This document shows, piece by piece, positions 27,859 to 36,478 of a stretch of 64,000 bases of DNA. This DNA comes from JAPPHY01 sp034423135 (GTDB lineage: Bacteria; Chloroflexota; Dehalococcoidia; Lucifugimonadales; UBA2985). Within the stretch, counting starts at the first letter, position 1; each line of letters begins with the position of its first letter. The notes beneath the pieces were generated by a model, which saw nothing but the letters and a program-made list of their open reading frames with translations, was not told where the DNA came from and did not search any database. The position numbers and the translations under genes were made by a program. The stretch is from NCBI GenBank assembly GCA_034423135.1, contig DAOUJC010000011.1, positions 124,001 to 188,000 of the forward strand, in the 5' to 3' direction.

Positions 27859-28500
27859 GTGATCAACTATCTCAGAGGAACCATCCGGCGGGTCTACAAG
27901 GAAGAGGCGCGCGTAATCCTTGACGTGAGCGGGGTCGGCTACGAGCTGCTGCTCCCGTACTTCGTGATGCGCACCCTGGAGGAGGACGACACGGTCGAGG
28001 GGCAGGAGGTGGAGATGGAGGTCTACTACCACGCCTCCGAGAGGCAGCCGAAGCCGCTTCTGGTGGGCTTTCGCAAGGAGTTCGAGAGGACGTTCTTCGA
28101 AAGGCTCATACAGGTGGAGGACGTGGGCGTGAACACGGCAGCCCGCGCCCTGGTGTTCTCCGTGTCCACGGTCGCGAGGGCCATCGAGGAGGGTAACACG
28201 GATCTCCTGGTCAAGATGCCGGGAATAGGCAAGCGAACGGCGGACAAGATGGTCGCCACGCTCCGCGGGAAGATGGCGGAGTGGGCACTGCTTCGCGACG
28301 AAGGCTACACGGCCGTGCCATCGGCTCGCAGGCGCGGCAATGTGCTGGACGAGGTTGTGAGTGTGCTGGTGAACCTGGGTCATCGCAGCACGGAGGCCCA
28401 GCAGAAGGTGGAGGAGGCGGCCGCCGTCGTCTCCAACCCCGGTGACCCTCAGGAGCTGCTGCGGGAGGTGTTCAGAATCGAGCGTGGAGCGAGCGAGTAG
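27859..28500 (+). CDS. ruvA: Holliday junction branch migration protein RuvA
   Basis: RuvA binds four-way junctions as a tetramer and loads RuvB. The 213-residue protein begins MINYLRGTIRRVYKEEA (GTG start). Its helix-hairpin-helix motifs are VGVNTAARAL and MPGIGKRTADKMV. A C-terminal domain that contacts RuvB follows. It lies 6 nt after ruvC and touches ruvB without a gap. Confidence 0.96.
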   Translation: MINYLRGTIRRVYKEEARVILDVSGVGYELLLPYFVMRTLEEDDTVEGQEVEMEVYYHASERQPKPLLVGFRKEFERTFFERLIQVEDVGVNTAARALVFSVSTVARAIEEGNTDLLVKMPGIGKRTADKMVATLRGKMAEWALLRDEGYTAVPSARRRGNVLDEVVSVLVNLGHRSTEAQQKVEEAAAVVSNPGDPQELLREVFRIERGASE

Positions 28501-29535
28501 ATGGCCAGAGAGCGCATCATAGGCGAGAGCGAGCAGGTCCCGCCCGTAGACACGCCTACGGAGGCGGAGGAGAGCCTGCCGTTGAGCCTGCGTCCCCGCA
28601 CGCTGCGCGAGTACGTGGGGCAGTTGCAGGTGGTCGAGAGCCTGAGCATTGCGATCGCTGCGGCCAAGACGCGCGGCGAGCCGCTGGAGCACGTGCTGTT
28701 CCACGGCCCGCCCGGACTCGGCAAGACCACGCTCGCCCACATCATAGCCCGTGAGATGGGTGCCGAGATGGTGCACACGTCCGGCCCGGCACTCGAAAAG
28801 CCGCTGGACATTGTGGGCGTGCTGTCCAACCTCAGCGAGGGCGAGGTGCTGTTCATCGACGAGATACACCGGCTGCCGCACACCGTTGAGGAGTATCTGT
28901 ACTCCGCAATGGAGGACTTCCAGGTGGACTTCGTGACCGGCAAGGGGGCGTACGCCAGGACGCTGCCATTCCAGCTCAAGCGGTTCACGCTCATCGGTGC
29001 GACCACCAGAGCGGGGCTGCTGACGCCTCCTCTTCGCGACCGGTTCGGGATGATCTACCACCTGGACTTCTACTCGACAGATGAGCTGACGGAGGTGGTG
29101 AGCCGCTCATCGGAGATCCTGGAGGTGGGCATCGACCGGGACGGCGCCAGGGAGATTGCCGGTCGCTCTCGCGGGACGCCCAGGGTTGCCAACCGGCTGC
29201 TGCGGCGCGTGAGGGACTACGCGCAGGTGAAGAGCGGCGGTCGCGCCGACCGGGACGTGGCGGACGCCGCGCTTGAAAGGGAGGGGGTCGACGAGCACGG
29301 GCTCGACCGGCTCGACAGGCTGTACCTGAACACGATTGCCGAGAACTACCGCGGCGGGCCGGTGGGCATCGATGCGCTGGCGGCGACGGTGAACGAGGAG
29401 GTGCAGACGCTGGTGGACGTGGTCGAGCCGTTCCTGCTGAAGGAGGGGTTTGTGCTCAGAACGCCCGGCGGCCGCAAGATCGGCGATGCGGCGATGACGA
29501 AGCTGGGGCTGCGGGAGCAGGGCCGGCTGTTGTGA
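28501..29535 (+). CDS. ruvB: Holliday junction ATPase RuvB
   Basis: RuvB is the AAA+ motor of branch migration. The 344-residue protein has LRPRTLREYVGQ, Walker A HGPPGLGKTTLAH, Walker B VLFIDEIHRLP, the sensor I region LIGATTRAG and a C-terminal winged helix ending in LGLREQGRLL. The ATG follows the ruvA stop directly. The length is standard. Confidence 0.97.
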   Translation: MARERIIGESEQVPPVDTPTEAEESLPLSLRPRTLREYVGQLQVVESLSIAIAAAKTRGEPLEHVLFHGPPGLGKTTLAHIIAREMGAEMVHTSGPALEKPLDIVGVLSNLSEGEVLFIDEIHRLPHTVEEYLYSAMEDFQVDFVTGKGAYARTLPFQLKRFTLIGATTRAGLLTPPLRDRFGMIYHLDFYSTDELTEVVSRSSEILEVGIDRDGAREIAGRSRGTPRVANRLLRRVRDYAQVKSGGRADRDVADAALEREGVDEHGLDRLDRLYLNTIAENYRGGPVGIDALAATVNEEVQTLVDVVEPFLLKEGFVLRTPGGRKIGDAAMTKLGLREQGRLL

Positions 29536-29599
29536 GAGGCCGCGCTTTAGGCTGTCGTCGGTCCGCATCAGGCCTGACAATTCCTACGGAGGTGACGCA

Positions 29600-29923
29600 G
29601 TGCTATACGAACTGAGGACATACGAGGCCATGCCGGGCAAGCTGCCGGCGCTCAACCGCCGCTTCGCCGAGATCACGATGGGGTACTTCAAGAAGCATGG
29701 CCTCAACGTGGTGGGGTTCTGGACGGAGGACGTGGGCACCAGCAACACGCTGGTCTACATGCTCTCATTCGAGGACGCGGCGGACCGGGACCGGGGTTGG
29801 AGCGCATTCCGCGCGGACGAGGAACGGGCGAAGCTGTTTGCCGAGACGGAGAAGGACGGCCCACTCGTCGCCAGGATAACCAACCGCCTGATGAGAGCCA
29901 CCGACTACTCGCCGATGCAGTAG
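29600..29923 (+). CDS. NIPSNAP family protein
   Basis: The 107-residue protein is a single dimeric ferredoxin-like domain of the NIPSNAP family, beginning LYELRTYEAMPGKLPALNRR and containing FWTEDVGTSNTLVYMLSFED. The biochemical role of bacterial members is not settled. The GTG start at 29600 has GGAGGTGAC just upstream. It follows ruvB by 64 nt in the same direction and may be co-transcribed. Confidence 0.88.
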   Translation: MLYELRTYEAMPGKLPALNRRFAEITMGYFKKHGLNVVGFWTEDVGTSNTLVYMLSFEDAADRDRGWSAFRADEERAKLFAETEKDGPLVARITNRLMRATDYSPMQ

Positions 29924-30018
29924 GGCGGACGCGCGTTAGCAAGAGGGAAAGGCTGACTCACTAGACCATGAACTGGATACCAGGTTAATTCGCAGGCAAT
30001 CCATCGCCGGACGCGCGG

Positions 30019-30055
30019 CCCGCTCGCATGGTTCGACAGGCTCACCACGAGCGGG
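30019..30055. repeat. Palindromic element with GGTTCGACAGGCTCACCA core
   Basis: CCCGCTCG (30019-30026) and CGAGCGGG (30048-30055) form an 8-bp inverted repeat. Inside it TGGT and ACCA add four more pairs across a 2-nt bulge. The core TTCGACAGGCTCA resembles a widespread interspersed bacterial repeat whose translation gives spurious RGEPVEP-type peptides, as the minus-strand frame does here. Only one copy was seen in the window, so its repeated nature is an inference. Confidence 0.5.
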
Positions 30056-30190
30056 CAGTATGGACGATACATTCAGAGGTTGTCCTGTCACCGCGAGCCG
30101 GGAGTGCCGGTTTCCCACGCTTGTTGACTGGCGCGCGCTGCGGCCTTAGAATCGCGGGTGAATCGGAGCCTGGCCGCAAACGGAGGCGCA

Positions 30191-31051
30191 ATGTTTGAGA
30201 CGATAGGCAGGAGTTTCAGGCTGTTGAAGCTGTGCCTGCACGTGTTGGCGGTGGACAAGGAGCTGATACTCTTTCCGGTGTTCTCCTCGATTGGCGTGAT
30301 ACTGGTGTCGCTGACGTTTGCGGGAGTGGGCTTCGGTATCGGCGCGTTCGAGCGGCTGGAAGGCGAGGGCACGAGCGTCATCGACCTCGTCCTGGTATTC
30401 GTCTTCTACGTGGCTGCCTACTTCATCATCATCTTCTTCAACAGCGCGCTGGTGTTCGCCGCTCACGAGCGGCTGGCCGGCGGCGACCCCAACATTCGCT
30501 CCGGCCTGAACGGCGCCTTTCACCGGGTCATCACGATCTTCAAGTGGGCGGTCATAGCAGCCACGGTCGGACTGATACTGCGGATTCTGGCCGGCCAGGC
30601 GAGGGAACGCGGCGGCGTAATGGGGTTCATAGGCTACATTGTGGTGCAGCTGCTCGGGGCCGCCTGGACGATGGTCACCTTCTTCGTGGTGCCGCTCATC
30701 GTGATCGAGCACAGGTCGCTGGGCGACGCCTTCAAGGGGTCGCTGTCCATGCTGAGCCGCACGTGGGGTGAGCAGGTGACCGCCAACTTCGGGCTGGGAA
30801 TCGCCGGTCTCATCGTGGGCCTGGTTGCGTTTGCAATCAGTGCGGTGCTGTTCGTCGTGCTATCGCTCATCGGCACATTCGGCATGATTCTGGCCGTTGT
30901 CATCGGGGCCGTTCTGCTGGTCGGCGTGGCATTGGTGTTCGCCACGCTGGACGGCATCTTCAAGGCGGCTCTGTACAACTACGCCTCCGACGGGCAGGTT
31001 CCATCGCTCTTCCCGGATGACGTAGTGCGCGACGCTTTTCGCCGGAGCTAG
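30191..31051 (+). CDS. DUF6159-like integral membrane protein
   Basis: The 286-residue protein has about six hydrophobic helices, including LILFPVFSSIGVILVSLTFAG-type and VLVFVFYVAAYFIIIFF segments. The loop NSALVFAAHERLAGGDPNI and the motif VPLIVIEHRSLGDAFKGSLS are typical of DUF6159 membrane proteins of unknown function. The ATG at 30191 is chosen over 30158 because GGAGG precedes it. No neighbouring gene clarifies its role. Confidence 0.78.
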   Translation: MFETIGRSFRLLKLCLHVLAVDKELILFPVFSSIGVILVSLTFAGVGFGIGAFERLEGEGTSVIDLVLVFVFYVAAYFIIIFFNSALVFAAHERLAGGDPNIRSGLNGAFHRVITIFKWAVIAATVGLILRILAGQARERGGVMGFIGYIVVQLLGAAWTMVTFFVVPLIVIEHRSLGDAFKGSLSMLSRTWGEQVTANFGLGIAGLIVGLVAFAISAVLFVVLSLIGTFGMILAVVIGAVLLVGVALVFATLDGIFKAALYNYASDGQVPSLFPDDVVRDAFRRS

Positions 31052-31231
31052 AGCCAATGCCCGCGAGCATCGCACAGGGCCGTAGCAGCGCCGTAGCCGT
31101 GTATCCGTTCCGCCCGCAGGCAGAGCGCGTGAGGCCGCGCGCGACGAGGTAGCAGCGTCTTGCAGCAATCGTGGCGCCCAAGGCCGGGCGACAGGGTGGT
31201 TAGGCGTCCCCGGGAAGAGGAGTTGAGGCCG

Positions 31232-32587
31232 GTGCACATCACGGCCTCCGAGCCCAGGGTCCCGCCCAAGAACTACGGCTCACCGTACCTGCTGCTGGGC
31301 GGCTTTGCCCTCATGATCGCCGTGGGCACGGCCCTCCTGTTGATGCCGGTCGCCAACAATCAGGGAGAGGTCACTCCCTTCATGGACGCGCTCTTCACGG
31401 CGACCTCCGCCGTGACGGTTACAGGTCTGGTGGTTGTTGACACGCCAACGTACTGGAGCTTCACCGGGCAGTTGGTGATCATGGTGCTGGTGTTTGCAGG
31501 CGGGCTTGGCATAATGACCAGCGCCACACTGTTTCTCCTGATCATCGGCCAGCGCATCACACTGGCCAACCGGCTGCTGATGAGGGAGAGCCTGGGCACA
31601 AACCAGCTTGGCGGTCTGATAAGGCTTACCAGGCGCATCGTGCTGGTGGTGGTGGGTATACAGCTGGCGGGCTTTCTGGTGCTCATGGCGAGACTCATTA
31701 GCGAGTATCCACTTGCCACTGCCGCGTGGCAATCGGCGTTTCATGCGGTGTCGGGGTTCAACAACGCGGGGTTCGCGATCTTTCCGGAGTCGGACAACCT
31801 AGGCGCGTTTCGGAACGACTACACGGTGCTGGTTCCAATGACGCTGCTCATAATCCTTGGCACCGTAAGCTACACCGTACTGCTGGACGTCTTCGGCTAT
31901 CGGAGGTTCAACCGGTACACGCTCGATACCAAGCTGGTGGTGACGGTGACGGCGTTTCTGCTGCTTCTGGGCACAGGGGTCATCATGCTTGGGGAGTACA
32001 GGAATGCGGAGACGCTGGGCCCGCTATCGGTTGTGTCCAAGGCGTTCACGGCGTTCTTCCACTCCGCCAGCGGCCGCACCGCCGGATTCACGAGCGTAGA
32101 GTTCGAGAACATGGAGCTTCACAGCAGCTTCTTCATTACCGGACTGATGTTCATAGGCGGAGCGTCCGCTTCCACGGCAGGCGGCATCAAGGTGAACACT
32201 ATCGCCGTACTGATGGCCGCCGTCCTGTCGTCAATCGCGGGCAGGAGCCATGCCACGGCGTTCGGCAGGGAGCTGCCGCAAACTCAGGTATTTCGTGCGC
32301 TCGCAGTCCTGGTTCTTGGGACGATTATGGTCTTCTCAGTGGCGTTCATTCTGACCATGAGCGAAGGACTTCCTCTCAACCAGACGCTCTTCGAGACGGT
32401 GTCAGCGTTCTCCACGGTGGGCCTGTCCACGGGCATAACCGACGAGCTTTCGCCAGTCGGCAGGCTCATCATCATCCTGACGATGTACTTCGGTCGAATC
32501 GGGCCGCTCACGCTTGCGCTGGTATTGGCGCAAAAGGAGCAGACGGCCACCTATCGCTACGCCGAGGAAAGGGTTAAAATAGGTTGA
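31232..32587 (+). CDS. TrkH/KtrB-family potassium uptake channel subunit
   Basis: This membrane subunit conducts K+ or Na+-coupled K+ uptake. The 451-residue protein shows four selectivity-loop repeats: TATSAVTVTGLVVVD, HAVSGFNNAGFAIF, HSASGRTAGFTSVE and ETVSAFSTVGLSTG. The GTG start at 31232 follows GAGGAG by 9 nt; a TTG at 31160 would add 24 basic residues. The cytoplasmic gating partner is encoded 3 nt downstream. Confidence 0.94.
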   Translation: MHITASEPRVPPKNYGSPYLLLGGFALMIAVGTALLLMPVANNQGEVTPFMDALFTATSAVTVTGLVVVDTPTYWSFTGQLVIMVLVFAGGLGIMTSATLFLLIIGQRITLANRLLMRESLGTNQLGGLIRLTRRIVLVVVGIQLAGFLVLMARLISEYPLATAAWQSAFHAVSGFNNAGFAIFPESDNLGAFRNDYTVLVPMTLLIILGTVSYTVLLDVFGYRRFNRYTLDTKLVVTVTAFLLLLGTGVIMLGEYRNAETLGPLSVVSKAFTAFFHSASGRTAGFTSVEFENMELHSSFFITGLMFIGGASASTAGGIKVNTIAVLMAAVLSSIAGRSHATAFGRELPQTQVFRALAVLVLGTIMVFSVAFILTMSEGLPLNQTLFETVSAFSTVGLSTGITDELSPVGRLIIILTMYFGRIGPLTLALVLAQKEQTATYRYAEERVKIG

Positions 32588-32590
32588 GAC

Positions 32591-33280
32591 ATGGCAAAGT
32601 CAATCATGGTAATAGGGCTGGGTAGGTTTGGGACGAGCGTTGCGCAAACGCTGTTCCAGATGGGGTTTGACGTGCTCGCGATGGACACCGACGAGAAGGT
32701 GGTGCAGGCCAACCTTGGCCGCGTGACCTACAGCGTGCAGGGCGACGCCACTAACGAGACCATCCTGCGAGAACTGGGCGCGGCCAACTTCGACGCGGCG
32801 ATAGTGGCCGTTGGCTCCGACATGCAGGCCAGCCTCATGACCTCCGTGCTGCTGACGACCCTGGAGGTGCCGCTCATAGTGGCCAGGGCAGAGAACCAGC
32901 TTCACGGCGACACGCTTCTCAGAATCGGTGTGCACAAGATAATCTACCCGGAGTTCGAGATGGGGGAGTTCCTGGCCCACAGCCTGTTCAATCGCGACGT
33001 ACTGGAGTACATGGACCTGACGCCCGAATTCGGGCTGAGCAAGCTGCGCATCGCCGATTCGCTGGAGAACCACAGCCTCAGGACCGCCGGTCTGGGAGGA
33101 GGAGCCAGGGACAAGTACGGGATGGCCGTGATCGCCATCAGGCGCGGCAGGGACGTCACGCTGGCGCCGGACGAGGACGAGGTGCTACGCAAGGGTGACA
33201 TCCTGGTTGTGGCAGCCAGAAACGAGCAGCTGGAGCGGTGGCACTCCGTCAACCCGGAATCCACCAACGGCGCTGAGTGA
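32591..33280 (+). CDS. TrkA/KtrA-type RCK protein (potassium channel gating ring)
   Basis: The 229-residue protein has an RCK_N Rossmann domain beginning KSIMVIGLGRFGTSVAQTL, which binds nucleotides, and a C-terminal RCK_C domain (KYGMAVIAIRRGRDVTLAPD). Such proteins form an octameric ring that gates TrkH/KtrB. It starts 3 nt after the channel gene and is surely in the same operon. Confidence 0.93.
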   Translation: MAKSIMVIGLGRFGTSVAQTLFQMGFDVLAMDTDEKVVQANLGRVTYSVQGDATNETILRELGAANFDAAIVAVGSDMQASLMTSVLLTTLEVPLIVARAENQLHGDTLLRIGVHKIIYPEFEMGEFLAHSLFNRDVLEYMDLTPEFGLSKLRIADSLENHSLRTAGLGGGARDKYGMAVIAIRRGRDVTLAPDEDEVLRKGDILVVAARNEQLERWHSVNPESTNGAE

Positions 33281-33397
33281 CGGGACAGTTTGGAGCAATG
33301 GGGAGGACGGCAGGGGCCAGACAGTGACCTCTGGAGCGCAAGCGCGACCCTGCTCGACTTCAGGGCGGGATGCGGCGTCACGGTGCGCCCCCAGACC

Positions 33398-33426
33398 TTG
33401 CTACGCGGCAATTCACTTCGTATAAT
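33398..33426 (+). promoter_or_regulatory. Promoter for the universal stress protein, near-leaderless
   Basis: TTGCTA (33398-33403), a 17-nt spacer and a consensus TATAAT (33421-33426) are seen. Only 9 nt separate the -10 from the ATG at 33436, so transcription should start within about three bases of the start codon. Confidence 0.7.
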
Positions 33427-33435
33427 CTGGCACTG

Positions 33436-33915
33436 ATGAGTTCATCGAACGGACTGGTTAGCCCCGGCGAGAAGATTCTCGTGCCGGTGGCAGGAAACAG
33501 CGGGGACGAGAAGGCCCTGCAGTTGGCCGGAGAACTGGCAAAGGCCAACAAGGCAGTGGTGGAGGCCCTGTACGTGATCGAAATCGACCACGCCCTGCCG
33601 CTGGACGTGGAGGTTGCGCAGGAGACGGCGCGCGCCGAAAGGCTGCTCCAGAAGATTGAGCGACTGGGCAGGGAGCTGAAGTGCCACGTGGAGGCGACCA
33701 TGCTGCAGGCAAGGGACGCAGGGCCGGCGGTTGTGCGTGCTGCTGTGGATGGCGGATGCGACATGATAGTCCTTCACATGGCCTACAAGCGGCAGTTCGG
33801 CGTATTCACGCTTGGCCAGTCGATACCGTACATTCTTGAGAACGCGCCGTGCCAGGTACTCCTATGTAGGGACGCGATGGCCCCGCATGACGGCAACGGT
33901 TCGGCGCGAGACTAG
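33436..33915 (+). CDS. Universal stress protein (UspA family)
   Basis: The 159-residue protein has the Usp fold: strand 1 KILVPVAGNSGDEKALQLAG, the helix-strand EALYVIEIDHALPLD, and a C-terminal CDMIVLHMAYKR followed by LGQSIPYILENAPCQVLLCR. The nucleotide-binding G-x2-G-x9-G(S/T) motif is not well conserved, so ATP binding is uncertain. The gene lies within a run of potassium-channel regulators, where Usp domains are often found. It has its own promoter. Confidence 0.85.
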   Translation: MSSSNGLVSPGEKILVPVAGNSGDEKALQLAGELAKANKAVVEALYVIEIDHALPLDVEVAQETARAERLLQKIERLGRELKCHVEATMLQARDAGPAVVRAAVDGGCDMIVLHMAYKRQFGVFTLGQSIPYILENAPCQVLLCRDAMAPHDGNGSARD

Positions 33916-33921
33916 GCAGCC

Positions 33922-34320
33922 ATGAACGTTCTCGTTATGGGCTGCGGCGAGATTGGCGCGCTGGTAGCAACGTCGCTCTGGCAGGAGGGACACCTGGTCT
34001 CGGTTATCGACACCAGTTCTGACAGGCTTCGCCGCCTGCCGAGGGGACTCCAGCAGGAGGCCGTGCTGGGGGACGGCACGCAGGAGGATGACCTGAAGAG
34101 GGCTGGAATCGAGAGCATGGACGCCTTCGTAGCCGTTTCGTCCGAGGACGTCGACAACATTTTCGCAGCGCAGATGGCAAAGCACGTGTTCATGCTGGAG
34201 CGAGTGACCTGCCGCATCGACGACGTGGCCCGGTACCAGCTCTACTCCGAGCTGGGCCTGGATGCCGTGAGCGCCGCTGAGGCCGTCTCCGGTCTGATAC
34301 TCCAGGCGGTCAACGGCTAA
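33922..34320 (+). CDS. Single-domain TrkA-N (RCK_N) protein
   Basis: The 132-residue protein consists only of the nucleotide-binding RCK_N domain, beginning MNVLVMGCGEIGALVATSLW, and lacks the RCK_C domain. It resembles one half of a TrkA protein. It follows the universal stress gene by 6 nt and precedes a two-domain TrkA by 5 nt. It probably pairs with that protein to form a mixed gating ring; this is inference. Confidence 0.85.
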   Translation: MNVLVMGCGEIGALVATSLWQEGHLVSVIDTSSDRLRRLPRGLQQEAVLGDGTQEDDLKRAGIESMDAFVAVSSEDVDNIFAAQMAKHVFMLERVTCRIDDVARYQLYSELGLDAVSAAEAVSGLILQAVNG

Positions 34321-34325
34321 CGTTC

Positions 34326-34991
34326 ATGTACGTCATCGTCGTCGGCGGCGGCAAGATCGGTCACCATCTCGCAGGGTCACTCCTGAGAAACGAGCACGAG
34401 GTTATGGTCGTGGAGCGGTCCGCAGAGCGGTGTGAGTCCGTCCGCCGCGAGCTCGGCAACATAGCAATCGCCGGGGATGGATGCGACGAGGAGACACTGA
34501 TGCGCGCAGGCACGGCCAGGGCGGACGTGTTCATAGCAACCACCGGCAGGGACCAGGACAACCTGGTGAGCTGCCAGATTGCCAAGCACAGATTCATGGC
34601 CACGAGAACCATTGCGCTGGTCAACGCACCGTCCAACGGCAGGCTGTTTGAGGCTGTGGGCGTGGACGTCTGGGTGAGCAGCACGGACGTTATAGTAGAT
34701 AGAATAACGGAGGAGTTGCCGGCCAGCTCGCTGGTGCACCTGATGACGGTTAGGAGCGCCAACCGGCAAGTGGTCGGCATCCGGATACCCTCGGACGCAG
34801 CCGTTGTTGGGCGGTCGCTCGGACAGGTTAGCCTTCCGGCCGACAGCCTGATCTCCTTCATCGTGAAGCGCAACGGAACACTCCTGCCACCGTACGAGGA
34901 CTCAGTCCTGGGCACGGATGACGAGGTGGTGGCGGTAACCACTGCGGAGGGTGAGGAGATACTGCGCGAAGCACTGACGGGGACAATGTAG
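34326..34991 (+). CDS. TrkA-type RCK protein
   Basis: The 221-residue protein has RCK_N (YVIVVGGGKIGHHLAGSLL) and RCK_C (the region around VGIRIPSDAAVVGRSLGQ) domains. It is a paralogue of the protein at 32591. The tandem of a single-domain and a two-domain TrkA resembles a split version of the four-domain TrkA found in enterobacteria. It ends 3 nt before pheA. Confidence 0.9.
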   Translation: MYVIVVGGGKIGHHLAGSLLRNEHEVMVVERSAERCESVRRELGNIAIAGDGCDEETLMRAGTARADVFIATTGRDQDNLVSCQIAKHRFMATRTIALVNAPSNGRLFEAVGVDVWVSSTDVIVDRITEELPASSLVHLMTVRSANRQVVGIRIPSDAAVVGRSLGQVSLPADSLISFIVKRNGTLLPPYEDSVLGTDDEVVAVTTAEGEEILREALTGTM

Positions 34992-34994
34992 CGT

Positions 34995-35825
34995 ATGACG
35001 AAGCGGATTGCCTACCTGGGGCCGGCGGGAACATTCACCGAGGCGGCAGCCATCCTCTACGACGCTGAAGCCACTCTCGTCCCACTGTCCTCTATCGCGG
35101 CGGTAGCCTCAGCCGTGGACATCGACACGGCTGAAGAGGGCGTGGTGCCCATCGAGAACAGCATCGAAGGCTCCGTCACCGACACGTTGGACCTGCTGAT
35201 ACACGATTCCACGCTGGCGATCTGCCGGGAGCTGGTGATATCCATCGAGCACTGCCTGCTGGTGAAGCCGGGCGTTACCAGGGACGAGATCAAGTCGATA
35301 CACTCACACCCGCAGGCGCTGGGCCAGTGCAGGCGCTACATTGAGGAGCAGTTCCCGCAAGCACAGGCTGTCGCAGCGCTGAGCACGGCAGCCGCCGTGG
35401 AGGACATGATGGCAGGCCCGTCTTCAGCGGCCGCCATAGGCACGGCGAGGGCGGCGGAGCTCTACGGCGCGGAGGTGCTGGCCCGCGGAATCCAGGACAA
35501 CAAGGCGAACTTCACGCGCTTTGTCGTGCTTGCGCACCGGGACCATGCGCCCACGGGGAGCGACAAGACCTCGCTGTGCTTCACGTTCAGCGACGACCGC
35601 GCGGGAATCCTGTACAGCGTGCTGGGCTACTTCGCCACTCGCGGCATCAACCTTGCAAAGGTAGAGTCGCGCCCGAACAAGGAGAGCCTGGGGCGGTACA
35701 TATTCCTGGTTGACCTGGACGGTCACAGGGAAGACCCGCTAGTGCGGGAAGCGCTCGCATGCGTGGAGGCCGAAGTCTCCATGCTCAAGGTATTCGGTTC
35801 GTATCCGCGGTTCCGGTACTCCTAG
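34995..35825 (+). CDS. pheA: Prephenate dehydratase
   Basis: The enzyme converts prephenate to phenylpyruvate in phenylalanine synthesis. The 276-residue protein has the catalytic-domain motifs AYLGPAGTFTEAAAIL, VVPIENSIEGSVTDTLD and NFTRFVVLAHR. The C-terminal ACT domain is SLCFTFSDDRAGILYSVLG then NLAKVESRPNKESLG, a phenylalanine-binding site. It is monofunctional, without chorismate mutase. It starts 3 nt after the TrkA gene, so it is joined to the potassium cluster. Confidence 0.96.
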   Translation: MTKRIAYLGPAGTFTEAAAILYDAEATLVPLSSIAAVASAVDIDTAEEGVVPIENSIEGSVTDTLDLLIHDSTLAICRELVISIEHCLLVKPGVTRDEIKSIHSHPQALGQCRRYIEEQFPQAQAVAALSTAAAVEDMMAGPSSAAAIGTARAAELYGAEVLARGIQDNKANFTRFVVLAHRDHAPTGSDKTSLCFTFSDDRAGILYSVLGYFATRGINLAKVESRPNKESLGRYIFLVDLDGHREDPLVREALACVEAEVSMLKVFGSYPRFRYS

Positions 35826-36127
35826 GCGGGGGTCTCCTCCCGTCGCTCCGGGTCGGGCTCGGCGGCCAACTCACCTTCATTCTCACGGCGGGGATGGATC
35901 CGGTTGGCGACAACCCTTCCTTCGTCCATGACCTCGCGCACGATCTCCCTGACGCGCTCTCGGAAGTCCGCAGTCATGTCATCGGCCCGCTGTCTCAGGC
36001 CGGCGGTTCGCTCCATCACTTCGGCTCGCGTCTGCTCACCCGCCTTGGGCGCCAGCAGCAGGCCCGCCAGCAGCCCAATTGCTCCTCCGAGTACAAGTCC
36101 GGTCCCGAATCCGGCGTCATTTGCCAT
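35822..36127 (-). CDS. YtxH-domain protein
   Basis: The 101-residue protein begins with one membrane helix (GFGTGLVLGGAIGLLAGLLLAP) followed by KAGEQTRAEVMERTAGL, the YtxH pattern, and an amphipathic, charged C-terminus. Members are small stress-related envelope proteins of unknown mechanism. It overlaps the upstream gene by 11 nt and converges on pheA with a 4-nt overlap. Confidence 0.82.
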   Translation of the reverse strand: MANDAGFGTGLVLGGAIGLLAGLLLAPKAGEQTRAEVMERTAGLRQRADDMTADFRERVREIVREVMDEGRVVANRIHPRRENEGELAAEPDPERREETPA

Positions 36128-36419
36128 TTTTCCTGTCTCCTTTTCCTTGCGTGAATCCCGCGATGAAGCCCAACACTCGCCCCGACGTGTACGCCAGGGA
36201 TGAGGCGTTCACCATGGGCTTGATGAACTTCTCCGAGATTTCGGTTGTGGCCTCCTGAGTGCGCTTTGCCGTGTCCCTCGCCGAGTCCAGCGTGGGAGAG
36301 ACCTTGCGGTAGAGCAGCAACAGCACAACCACGGTCACAAGCATCACCAGCATTCCGGCCATGGCGAAGAATATGATGGTCAGGTCGCGAACGACCTGTA
36401 TGACTTCGGTTGCGCTCAT
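36117..36419 (-). CDS. Small single-pass membrane protein (100 aa)
   Basis: After about ten residues there is a long hydrophobic helix (IIFFAMAGMLVMLVTVVVLL). A polar helix KVSPTLDSARDTAKRTQEAT follows, and the C-terminal half resembles the tail of YtxH/DUF948-like proteins. The ATG at 36419 is chosen because AAGGGTGG lies just upstream. It is coupled to the YtxH gene. Function unknown, probably envelope-associated. Confidence 0.7.
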   Translation of the reverse strand: MSATEVIQVVRDLTIIFFAMAGMLVMLVTVVVLLLLYRKVSPTLDSARDTAKRTQEATTEISEKFIKPMVNASSLAYTSGRVLGFIAGFTQGKGDRKNGK

Positions 36420-36478
36420 GCCACCCTTCCGCGGCTGCCCCACCCTGTAGGATATAGCGGGCTAACCTATCGATTGTA

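Noticed and set aside
27727..29061. 444-codon minus-strand frame opposite ruvA and ruvB
   Set aside because: The plus strand encodes complete RuvA and RuvB, and the minus frame has no motif.
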